Below, piece by piece: positions 14,822-20,988 of a stretch of DNA of 21,131 bases. Each line of letters opens with the position of its first letter. The stretch's first letter is position 1. Under the pieces are notes generated by a model that was not told where the DNA came from, made no database searches, and was given only the letters and a program-made list of their open reading frames with translations. The translations under genes were made by a program, and so were the position numbers. The stretch is from a virus, in IMG/VR virus record IMGVR_UViG_3300006738_004412, positions 1-21,131 of that record. One strand, written 5' to 3'.

Positions 14822-15057
14822 GAGAATGTTCTAAACGTTGCTTGTTAAGAGAAGTGTGCTGTACAGAGGAAGAATGCCGAATGTGGATAGATTACCCAGA
14901 GGATAATAATTGTACCCTCATAGCAGTTAACAAGCACGGGCCCATGACGTTAAAAGAAGTCGCAGCTCGTCATCACATTAGTATTGTGAGGGCAAAACAA
15001 ATAGTTGACGCCACTTTGAACAAAATAAAAAGCGTCGTTATGTTTGACAGATACTAA
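14818..15057 (+). CDS. Cysteine-rich protein with sigma-70 region 4-like helix-turn-helix
   Basis: This 79-residue protein carries six cysteines, five of them in its first 20 residues (4, 8, 14, 15, 20) and one at 32. A helix-turn-helix at about residues 43-70 (TLKEVAARHHIS..RAKQIVDATLNKI) closely follows sigma-70 region 4.2 (TL.EVA...G.S..RVRQI...AL.KL). It has no region 2, so it could bind a -35 element or core polymerase flap but could not melt a promoter alone. The cysteine cluster suggests a metal or Fe-S site. It may be a phage transcription factor. It is the last gene of the long coupled operon, and its stop is followed by 42 non-coding bases. Confidence 0.7.
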   Translation: MRECSKRCLLREVCCTEEECRMWIDYPEDNNCTLIAVNKHGPMTLKEVAARHHISIVRAKQIVDATLNKIKSVVMFDRY

Positions 15058-15099
15058 TTAAATGTAGCAACGGTCGTTTGTTTTTAGGAGAATATCGCA

Positions 15100-16029
15100 A
15101 TGGGTAAAAAAGGAAATCTACTTACTGAGGCTCAGGTCCGGCAATTCATGAAGCTGGCCAATTTAGCGCCACTCACTCCAGGGTTTGTACACGGCCTTAA
15201 TGAAGCCGATGCGTCCGTGGACTGGGATGATGACTCAGGTCCTGGCCAAGCACCGCCGCCGGAGGAGCCCGAGGCCGAGGAGGAATCTGATGCCGCAGCC
15301 CGCAACCGCGCGGCTAGGTCCGGCGAAGGCGGCAAAAACGTAAAGCTGAAGAGTACGAAGCCCATGTCAAGCGTCGCTGATCTAGAAAAGGGAATAAGCA
15401 CCGTGCGCCAGGCGCAGGGGAAGGCTGCCGCACCCAGACGCGCTGCTGAGAAAGAACTGCGCGACAACCCAGATCGGTCTGTTGCGACATACAAGAAAGG
15501 CAAGCTCAAACTTAAGCCTGGCTCTCTCTCCAGTGGAGAAGTTGAGCACGAAGTGGATGTTCAGGGAGTCAAAGAATCACACGGCAGAGGCCGAGGTGAA
15601 GGCGCCGCGGGTTACGGTCGACCAGACGATAACGGGCGCGCCGGCCAACGCCTCCGTGAGGAGCTACCCCCCGAGGAAGAGGGCTTGGATCCGCTAGACG
15701 AACTACCCCCCGAAGATCCGCTAGACGAACTACCCCCCGAAGGTGAAGAAGACCTAGAAGGACTAGAAGGCGGCGGTCGCGAAGTAAGTGTTGATGATTT
15801 TCTCGCTGCTCTAGAAGTGGCACTAGAAGATGTGCTAGGCGATGAAGTAGAAGTTGAGCAGGACGAAGACGACGAAGAGCTAGACTTGGGCCCCGAGGAA
15901 GAGCCCCTTCCGCCCGAAGGCGAACTGCCTCTCGGCGATGAGGAACTCCCTCTCCAGGAAATGATTAATACAATTACCAAGCGCGTTGCTAAGAGAATTG
16001 TAAGGGAAGCTCTCCAAAAGAAAAAGTAA
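15100..16029 (+). CDS. Acidic, low-complexity phage protein with DPLDELPPE repeats
   Basis: A 309-residue protein of three parts. The N-terminal 45 residues are ordered (LTEAQVRQFMKLANLAPL, residues 9-26). A long disordered middle is rich in Glu, Asp, Pro and Gly, with a basic stretch near 80-150. A short basic C-terminal helix (ITKRVAKRIVREALQKKK) closes it. The nine-residue unit DPLDELPPE is repeated in tandem. Similar architecture (conserved RFMKLAN start, acidic middle, KRVAKR-type end) is familiar to me from T4-like marine phages, where a scaffold or prohead-core role has been suggested, and that is inference. TTAGGAG lies 10 bases before the ATG. GC-rich codon use in the middle creates long antisense open frames that are not genes. 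Confidence 0.75.
   Translation: MGKKGNLLTEAQVRQFMKLANLAPLTPGFVHGLNEADASVDWDDDSGPGQAPPPEEPEAEEESDAAARNRAARSGEGGKNVKLKSTKPMSSVADLEKGISTVRQAQGKAAAPRRAAEKELRDNPDRSVATYKKGKLKLKPGSLSSGEVEHEVDVQGVKESHGRGRGEGAAGYGRPDDNGRAGQRLREELPPEEEGLDPLDELPPEDPLDELPPEGEEDLEGLEGGGREVSVDDFLAALEVALEDVLGDEVEVEQDEDDEELDLGPEEEPLPPEGELPLGDEELPLQEMINTITKRVAKRIVREALQKKK
15688..15741 (+). repeat. Two tandem copies of a 27-base unit
   Basis: Bases 15688-15714 and 15715-15741 are identical 27-mers (gatccgctagacgaactacc followed by ccccgaa), in frame and encoding DPLDELPPE twice. A degenerate third copy (ELPPEEEGL) precedes them at about 15661. Slippage or recombination here would change the protein length by nine residues without a frameshift. 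Confidence 0.95.
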
Positions 16030-16032
16030 TCA

Positions 16033-16061
16033 TTGACAAATAGAATATAAGTTGTTATAAT
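16033..16061 (+). promoter_or_regulatory. Sigma-70-type promoter, perfect consensus
   Basis: TTGACA at 16033-16038 and TATAAT at 16056-16061 are separated by 17 bases, with an extended -10 TG at 16053-16054. The predicted start of transcription is about 16068. It lies four bases after the stop of the acidic protein gene and drives the gene at 16104, probably onward through 19319. It closely resembles the promoter at 19326. Confidence 0.88.
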
Positions 16062-16063
16062 AG

Positions 16064-16091
16064 AACCGTGAGAGAAATCTCGCGGTTTTTT
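16064..16091 (+). terminator. Intrinsic terminator overlapping the promoter start site
   Basis: A ten-base-pair stem (16064-16073 AACCGTGAGA with 16078-16087 TCTCGCGGTT, one G-U pair) closes on a GAAA tetraloop and runs into six T residues at 16086-16091. It would stop transcription arriving from the 15100 gene. Transcripts started at about 16068 lack the first four bases of the stem. Confidence 0.8.
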
Positions 16092-16103
16092 ATTGGAGGG
16101 AGC

Positions 16104-16496
16104 ATGGAACTAACCGACTTACAAACAGCCATACTGGTTTGTGTCTATCTTTTTGGGGTGTTTTCATGTAAATTTGCTACACAATTTTTTGAAGTTTCAC
16201 ACGCTGCTCGGGTTGTCGAGCGCACCATCTACCGGTGCCTTTTATTGTGTGCCAAGATACATGAGGACGCAGCTTTTTTGCAAGAAATTAAGTATAAACA
16301 CCTAAAAGAGGCAGGCTTTGACAAGAAACAAATTCGAGATTTTATGGATGTAGATAAGCAGATCATGAACAGCTGGAAAGAATCGATAGTACAAACTATT
16401 TTGACTCATTCGCCTAAAGTATTCTCTTTTGTACTCAAGTTTACTAATTGGAAAGAGGCGATGCATCAACTTAATGAGATGCGCGAGGAGGAATAA
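16104..16496 (+). CDS. Small membrane-anchored protein
   Basis: A 130-residue protein from the ATG at 16104, chosen because GGAGG lies four bases upstream. The in-frame GTG at 16068 sits in the terminator stem at the predicted transcription start and has no ribosome-binding site. Residues 5-27 (DLQTAILVCVYLFGVFSCKFATQ) form one likely membrane-spanning helix. The remaining 100 residues are charged and helical, probably cytoplasmic, and end in an acidic tail. No function is recognised. It is followed two bases later by the next gene. Confidence 0.75.
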   Translation: MELTDLQTAILVCVYLFGVFSCKFATQFFEVSHAARVVERTIYRCLLLCAKIHEDAAFLQEIKYKHLKEAGFDKKQIRDFMDVDKQIMNSWKESIVQTILTHSPKVFSFVLKFTNWKEAMHQLNEMREEE

Positions 16497-16498
16497 CA

Positions 16499-16822
16499 GT
16501 GGAAGAAATAAAAGCCAGCGCCTGGAAAGAGGATTATAGATACAATGACAGCTACCGTTACAAACTTCAGATAGATAACATTCCTGGTCAAAGAAATTTT
16601 CAACGTCTTCTTAAAGAAATTGAAAAGGAATGGAGAGTTTATGGCGATGGATTCAACAAGGAAGCAGATAAATTTACCATCTTAGCTACTAAAGATTTTG
16701 ATTCTTTGGAGGAATGGGTAAAATGGGCTAGAAATTTTTCGTATGATCTGGTAGAATATAACCGTAACGATAAACCTAAACTAACGAAGCTCGGCAGTAA
16801 CTATAAAAGAAAGGCTAACTAG
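16499..16822 (+). CDS. Uncharacterised small protein
   Basis: A 107-residue protein starting with GTG at 16499, with GGAGG about eight bases upstream inside the previous gene. It is rich in Tyr, Lys, Asn and Trp, with mixed helical and strand segments (YKLQID near the start, a helix FQRLLKEIEKEW, and LEEWVKWARNF near 75-86). No motif or family is recognised. Its TAG stop overlaps the GTG start of the second ClpP-like gene by one base, so co-translation is likely. Confidence 0.7.
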   Translation: MEEIKASAWKEDYRYNDSYRYKLQIDNIPGQRNFQRLLKEIEKEWRVYGDGFNKEADKFTILATKDFDSLEEWVKWARNFSYDLVEYNRNDKPKLTKLGSNYKRKAN

Positions 16823-17424
16823 TGGCTAAAGCAGAAGAAGAGGAAGAAGAGACAATAGAATTTGAGGTGGAGAGTGACCCTCCCGAGCCGAAAGTATTAA
16901 ATATTTACGGTGATATTAGCGAAGAACAAACACAGGAGCTTTTGGGGGGTCTACTCCACTATCATTATACTAAGGAGGGCACTACAGGGGAAGACGGAGA
17001 AGTCGTTGTGCTCCCGATCGACTTTTATATTGCAACCGGAGGCGGCACCGTTGCAGAAATGTTTGCTATCTATGACATCATGAGACTGGTTCGTGAGGAA
17101 ACTCCCATTCACACGGTCGGCATAGGAAAAGTTTTATCTGCCGGCGTGTTATTATTGGCGGCGGGCACCAAAGGGGAGCGACGCATTGGAAAGAACTGTC
17201 GCATAATGCTCCATCGCGTACTAACTGGCGAAAGTGGGAGCTTACACAGCATCGAAGCCAGCTTCAAAGAGGCGGAGATCATAGAACAAATGATGTTTCG
17301 GGCTCTCGTGGATGAAACAGGGCTGACAATGAAACAACTAAAGAAGATCGTATCTAAAAATCTCGACTCATACTTCAGCGCAGAAGAAGCGGTTGAAATG
17401 GGGATTGCGGATATAATCGTCTAA
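16822..17424 (+). CDS. ClpP-like serine peptidase (second of two)
   Basis: This 200-residue protein has the ClpP fold and an acidic N-terminal extension (residues 3-24, mostly Glu). GGG at 73-75 forms the oxyanion region. GKVLSAG carries the nucleophile Ser106, IMLH the His131, and NLDSYFSAEEA the Asp182, with the ClpP ending EMGIADII. All three triad residues are present. The start is a GTG at 16822 overlapping the preceding stop. Its position beside the acidic protein and the 624-residue protein fits either a morphogenesis protease or a host-targeting peptidase. It shares little sequence with the ClpP-like protein at 11613 beyond the fold motifs, so the pair probably arose by separate acquisition. 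Confidence 0.87.
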   Translation: MAKAEEEEEETIEFEVESDPPEPKVLNIYGDISEEQTQELLGGLLHYHYTKEGTTGEDGEVVVLPIDFYIATGGGTVAEMFAIYDIMRLVREETPIHTVGIGKVLSAGVLLLAAGTKGERRIGKNCRIMLHRVLTGESGSLHSIEASFKEAEIIEQMMFRALVDETGLTMKQLKKIVSKNLDSYFSAEEAVEMGIADIIV

Positions 17425-17444
17425 TTATATCAGGAGCTTATATT

Positions 17445-19319
17445 ATGACTAACGACTTTGATCAGATAGTGGAGAGCCACTTCAAGGAGAAGAGAAACAT
17501 CTTTGGCTTTGAAAGCATTGTTACACTCATTGAGGAGGTGATGGGGTCGATGGAAGAGGCCGGCCTTCCGATAGTGGAGAACCAGGACCCAAACCTTCTC
17601 ACAGAAGGAGTAAAGGGTTTTTCCGCTGCCAAGTTCTTTGACTCCATTTATACTCCCAATATTACTGAGGAGATTGGCGAGGTAAAAGACAAAAACAAAA
17701 CACGCCAGGCATTTATACGCTCCATGAGTGGTGTCGGAGGGAAGTCTCTCCGAGAGAAGCTCAACAATGTAAAGCGCTTTATGACGGAATATGATGAGAC
17801 GCGCTCGGTCGATGAGATTTTATCTTTCGTAACCTTCCTTAAATGTATGTCAGAGGTTTTTAAAGATTATTCTCCGTCCGGAAGCGGGTTCCTTTTGGAA
17901 GCCTTTCTTGCGGGCCTTATGAAAGGAAGGCAGATTGTAGAGAACAGCGATGAGACGGGCGGCACCCTTCCTATCGTTGACTACGAAGGTGGCGCTGGTG
18001 ATCCTGTCTCGCTTAAAAGACTCACCGGCGGAAAAGGCAAAACCCCCATCAAGGGATCTCTTAAAAATCTTGCAAATCACATATCTAAGTTCCCCGATCG
18101 CGGGATAGACTATGTGCTTGCTGCGGTACACGCGGACGCAGCACAAGTGGGCTTTTATGAATTCAATATCAACATTGAAAATTTTATTGACTGGGTGGGC
18201 AAGTTTATTGTTATCGATCCGGTCCAGTATAAGCATGCACTTTCAGCTCAAGCCGCGGCCCCGGCGGAGGAAGCGAGCGGGGAGAAGTCCAAGAAGCGGG
18301 TCGGAGAGTATAAGCCGGGCCCCGAAGAGCGCGAGGATGAAGCCGCCGTAGCGGATCGGTTCAGGAAGGAAGTGATAAAGATTCAGCCTGCGCTAGGGGT
18401 ATACCCAAAGTTCCTCGAAGACGCTCAAGTAATGGCGGACGGAGATACTGCGCCAAATCTTACGACCTCCCTGGCCGGCCGCAGAGAACTTTGGAACTCC
18501 TCACTTCCCTACGTCGTCGCCGCGGCAGGATACCTTAAGAGTCAACATAAGCTTCTTAAAAGCATGTATAAGCATGCCACGAATATTAGCATCAGTAATG
18601 GTCCAGCGTGGACGGGCCTCGAGGCCGCCCCGACGGGAGTCGGCCATTCGGGCGTGCTAAAGATTGGACAGCCCCACATTGACGCCGCCTTAGACGTTTT
18701 AGTAGCGGGCCCACCTAACGAAAAGGAATACGAAGTCGCATCCAGGATCCTTCACCACGCCTTTACCAAAGCGGTCCCTCAGTTATCACGCGTCTCTGGT
18801 CGCTTTAGCACGGGCGGCTTTGCATATTCAAAGACTCCTAGCGAGAAGGCACAAAAATCGGCGGCTGAAAAGCTGGCCATCGCCCAGGCGGGAACTCTGG
18901 CGGGACTTAACGACATTGAACGACAAAACTTTGTTGCGTGGGCGAAAGCCAATGGCCCCGACTTTTACACGCTAGTCCTAAATTCCGCAAAAGGTTCCGA
19001 AGAAAAGTCTCAGTTCAGTATTCCCCAGGAGAAGGTTACCTTTGGGGGAACTTCATATTTTATTGACGAGCTTACACTAGATAAACGCTCTATTTATGAG
19101 GCAATTAATTTATATAACAAAGACATCCAGGCGCGCCTAATGCCCGTTTTTGTAAGTGTCGATAAACTAATGGCTCAGCTACAGTTGTTATACACCCAGA
19201 ACGATCTCGGAGCGGGCCAACATGCCTCTGAGGAGTGTGTAGAGCTTAAAGGCAATGTGGATGCGGAAATAACTACGCGCAAGGAAGAAGAAGTTCTCCC
19301 CCAGGCAGCAGAAGAATAA
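17445..19319 (+). CDS. Large uncharacterised phage protein with possible PD-(D/E)XK-like region
   Basis: This 624-residue protein is not recognised. An N-terminal helical region (1-140) is followed by a block at about 147-242 that looks like a restriction-endonuclease-type core: SGFLLEAFLAGL with Glu152, IVDYEG with Asp179, SLKRL with Lys191 after ten residues, KGSLKNLANHI (203-213) and paired strands IDYVLAAVH and VGFYEFNI. A disordered Ala/Glu/Lys linker (about 267-305) precedes a C-terminal half of helices and an acidic tail (KEEEVLPQAAEE). It may be a virion protein or a DNA-processing factor. AGGAG lies nine bases before the ATG. The stop is seven bases before the next promoter. Confidence 0.75.
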   Translation: MTNDFDQIVESHFKEKRNIFGFESIVTLIEEVMGSMEEAGLPIVENQDPNLLTEGVKGFSAAKFFDSIYTPNITEEIGEVKDKNKTRQAFIRSMSGVGGKSLREKLNNVKRFMTEYDETRSVDEILSFVTFLKCMSEVFKDYSPSGSGFLLEAFLAGLMKGRQIVENSDETGGTLPIVDYEGGAGDPVSLKRLTGGKGKTPIKGSLKNLANHISKFPDRGIDYVLAAVHADAAQVGFYEFNINIENFIDWVGKFIVIDPVQYKHALSAQAAAPAEEASGEKSKKRVGEYKPGPEEREDEAAVADRFRKEVIKIQPALGVYPKFLEDAQVMADGDTAPNLTTSLAGRRELWNSSLPYVVAAAGYLKSQHKLLKSMYKHATNISISNGPAWTGLEAAPTGVGHSGVLKIGQPHIDAALDVLVAGPPNEKEYEVASRILHHAFTKAVPQLSRVSGRFSTGGFAYSKTPSEKAQKSAAEKLAIAQAGTLAGLNDIERQNFVAWAKANGPDFYTLVLNSAKGSEEKSQFSIPQEKVTFGGTSYFIDELTLDKRSIYEAINLYNKDIQARLMPVFVSVDKLMAQLQLLYTQNDLGAGQHASEECVELKGNVDAEITTRKEEEVLPQAAEE

Positions 19320-19325
19320 AATAGT

Positions 19326-19353
19326 TTGACATTGCAAATAAATGTGTTATAAT
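19326..19353 (+). promoter_or_regulatory. Sigma-70-type promoter upstream of groEL
   Basis: TTGACA at 19326-19331 and TATAAT at 19348-19353 are separated by 16 bases, with extended -10 TG at 19345-19346. The predicted start is near 19360, giving a leader of about 16 bases before the ATG at 19376 with GGAGG at 19367-19371. No CIRCE inverted repeat or other heat-shock operator is visible. Confidence 0.85.
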
Positions 19354-19375
19354 AATCATATAACTCGGAGGATGA

Positions 19376-20554
19376 ATGGCGACGTGTAAGTTTGAGGACC
19401 GGCGTGTCCTGAATGAAAAGCTTCTAAACGGAGTAAATAAGTTAGCAGACAATGTAGCGACCACACTAGGTCCCAAGGGAAGAAATGTAATTCTTCAAGA
19501 GAAAGGCAAAGAGCCTTTCATTACTAAGGATGGAGTAACTGTTTCGGTTTTTGTTCATCTAGATGATGAGTTTGAGAACGCAGCTGCACAAATTCTTAAG
19601 CAAGCCGCCAGCGAGACCAGTACGGTAGCCGGAGACGGCACAACCACAGCGACAGTCCTCGCAAGAGAAATTTTTAGCCAGGCGCAAAAGTATCTTACAG
19701 CCGGCGCCTCGCCCATCGAACTTAAACGAGGCATCGATAAAGCGGTGGAGGTTATTGTTGAGAACTTAAAAGAACTTTCCACGCCCATCACAAGCCTGGA
19801 GGACGTTGAAAACATCGCAACCATTTCAGCAAATAACGATCCGTTGATTGGCAAACTTGTCGCAACAGCCATTGATAAAGCCGGCGCAGATGGTGCCATT
19901 ACCGTAGAGGAGGCAAGGTCCATGGAAACCTCTCTGGACGTGATAGAGGGCTTCAGAATGCCCGCGGGCTATGCGGCATCGGCGTTTGTAACTGACGAAC
20001 GACGCGGCGCAGTGAAGCACGACAGCCCGCTGTTGTTGGTCACCGACGCCAGGATAGATACAGTGGAACAAATCCTACCGGTTTTAGAAATAGTCTCACG
20101 TGACGGAAGGCCTCTAATAATATTTGCAGAAGAAATAGAGGGACAGGCACTAGCAGCGTTAATTATGAACACCGTCCGCGGCACAATGAAGATAGCAGCA
20201 GTTAAAGCCCCCCTTTATGGCGAGGCTAGAAGGAACATGTTGAGCGATTTAGCTGTGTCCACAGGGGCAACCTTTATTGCGAGAGATGCCACAAGTAGCC
20301 TTCGCAATGTAAAGCTCACCGACTTCGGACAGTGTAAGTCTATAGATATTACTAAGATTTTAACGACAATAGTTGGCGGCAAAGGGAGTTTTGAGGAGAT
20401 AGACAAGAGCATCAATCTTCTTAAGAATCAACTTCAACAAACTGAGGATTTACGAGAGTGCGAAGAAATTCAAAATCGCATCACCAAGCTTGCTGACGGG
20501 GTTGCGGTCATTAATGTTGGTGCAGCCACCGAGGTAGAGATGACAGAGAAGTAG
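19376..20554 (+). CDS. groEL: GroEL chaperonin, N-terminal 392 residues up to in-frame TAG
   Basis: This is a group I chaperonin 60 whose numbering stays aligned with E. coli GroEL: Asp52 in TKDGVTV, Asp87 in AGDGTTT, the apical domain, and the intermediate-domain return strand VEMTEK. At codon 393 (20552-20554) a TAG replaces the lysine expected there, and the same frame then continues as conserved GroEL. If the TAG terminates, the product lacks Asp398, which GroEL needs for ATP hydrolysis, and the C-terminal part of the equatorial domain, so it would not form a normal ring. If read through, the protein would be about 523 residues without a GGM tail. It is expressed from its own promoter with GGAGG four bases before the ATG. 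A GroES-like gene lies 14 kb upstream. Confidence 0.93.
   Translation: MATCKFEDRRVLNEKLLNGVNKLADNVATTLGPKGRNVILQEKGKEPFITKDGVTVSVFVHLDDEFENAAAQILKQAASETSTVAGDGTTTATVLAREIFSQAQKYLTAGASPIELKRGIDKAVEVIVENLKELSTPITSLEDVENIATISANNDPLIGKLVATAIDKAGADGAITVEEARSMETSLDVIEGFRMPAGYAASAFVTDERRGAVKHDSPLLLVTDARIDTVEQILPVLEIVSRDGRPLIIFAEEIEGQALAALIMNTVRGTMKIAAVKAPLYGEARRNMLSDLAVSTGATFIARDATSSLRNVKLTDFGQCKSIDITKILTTIVGGKGSFEEIDKSINLLKNQLQQTEDLRECEEIQNRITKLADGVAVINVGAATEVEMTEK
20552..20554 (+). other. In-frame amber codon inside groEL
   Basis: TAG lies in frame between VEMTEK and HRIEDALEAV, where bacterial GroEL has a Lys. One base change from AAG (Lys), CAG (Gln) or GAG (Glu) explains it. The frame is unchanged on both sides. 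TAG also ends at least seven other genes in the window, so genome-wide recoding is unlikely. Confidence 0.95.
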
Positions 20555-20947
20555 CATCGCATAGAAGATGCGCTAGAAGCCGTCAAGGCGGCCCAAGAAG
20601 AAGGGATAGTGCCAGGAGGCGGAGTGGCACTGCTGCGAGCCTCGAAACACCTTAAGGTAGTCACCGATAACGAGGATCAAGCTTTAGGCGTAGAGATAGT
20701 TAAGAAGGCGGTGGTGGCTCCCATACGACAGATGGCGACCAACGCAGGCCAGAGCCCAGACCTGATCGAGGCTAAAATTCAAAAAGCCAAAAAAAACTCT
20801 GGCTTCAATTTTCGAGACTTTTCAACTGTAGATATGTATGATGCCGGAATCATTGATCCTTTGAAAGTTACGCGAACGGCGCTTCAAAATGCAGCATCGG
20901 CAGCCGGTACGCTAATCACGACCAGTCACGCCATTATAGAAATATGA
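20555..20947 (+). CDS. groEL: GroEL C-terminal part (in frame after the TAG)
   Basis: This conserved continuation of the same frame begins HRIEDALEAVKAA with Asp398 in the expected place. The nucleotide-binding GGG follows at 414-416 and then the equatorial-domain helices to the typical GroEL ending (GTLITTSHAIIEI), with no Gly-Met tail. There is no convincing independent start. A GTG at 20609 is in frame but has no ribosome-binding site and would begin inside a structural element, so separate translation is unlikely. No additional frameshifts or stops are present, which implies the interruption is recent, an assembly error, or suppressed. Confidence 0.85.
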   Translation, partial: HRIEDALEAVKAAQEEGIVPGGGVALLRASKHLKVVTDNEDQALGVEIVKKAVVAPIRQMATNAGQSPDLIEAKIQKAKKNSGFNFRDFSTVDMYDAGIIDPLKVTRTALQNAASAAGTLITTSHAIIEI

Positions 20948-20988
20948 TACTAGTTAGGACAGCGAGGTAAACGTGGAGGCACCGAACA

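Noticed and set aside
15075-15095. Possible terminator (AACG GT CGTT then TTTTT) before the gene at 15100
   Set aside because: The stem is only four pairs with a two-base loop, too weak to support a call.
15132-15980. Long antisense open frames opposite the acidic protein gene, including Ser- and Arg-rich ones
   Set aside because: They arise from the GC-rich Glu/Pro/Asp codons of the sense gene, are low complexity, and have no ribosome-binding site or family resemblance.
16068-16103. GTG start for the membrane protein gene at 16068
   Set aside because: It coincides with the predicted transcription start inside the hairpin. The ATG at 16104 has GGAGG at the spacing used elsewhere in this window.
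1-20551. Genome-wide TAG recoding as an explanation for the groEL amber
   Set aside because: At least seven other genes in the window end at TAG with the next gene starting at or near it, so TAG normally terminates here.
20609-20947. Separate 112-residue gene starting at GTG 20609
   Set aside because: It is the in-frame end of groEL after the TAG. The GTG encodes the Val before PGGG and has no ribosome-binding site.
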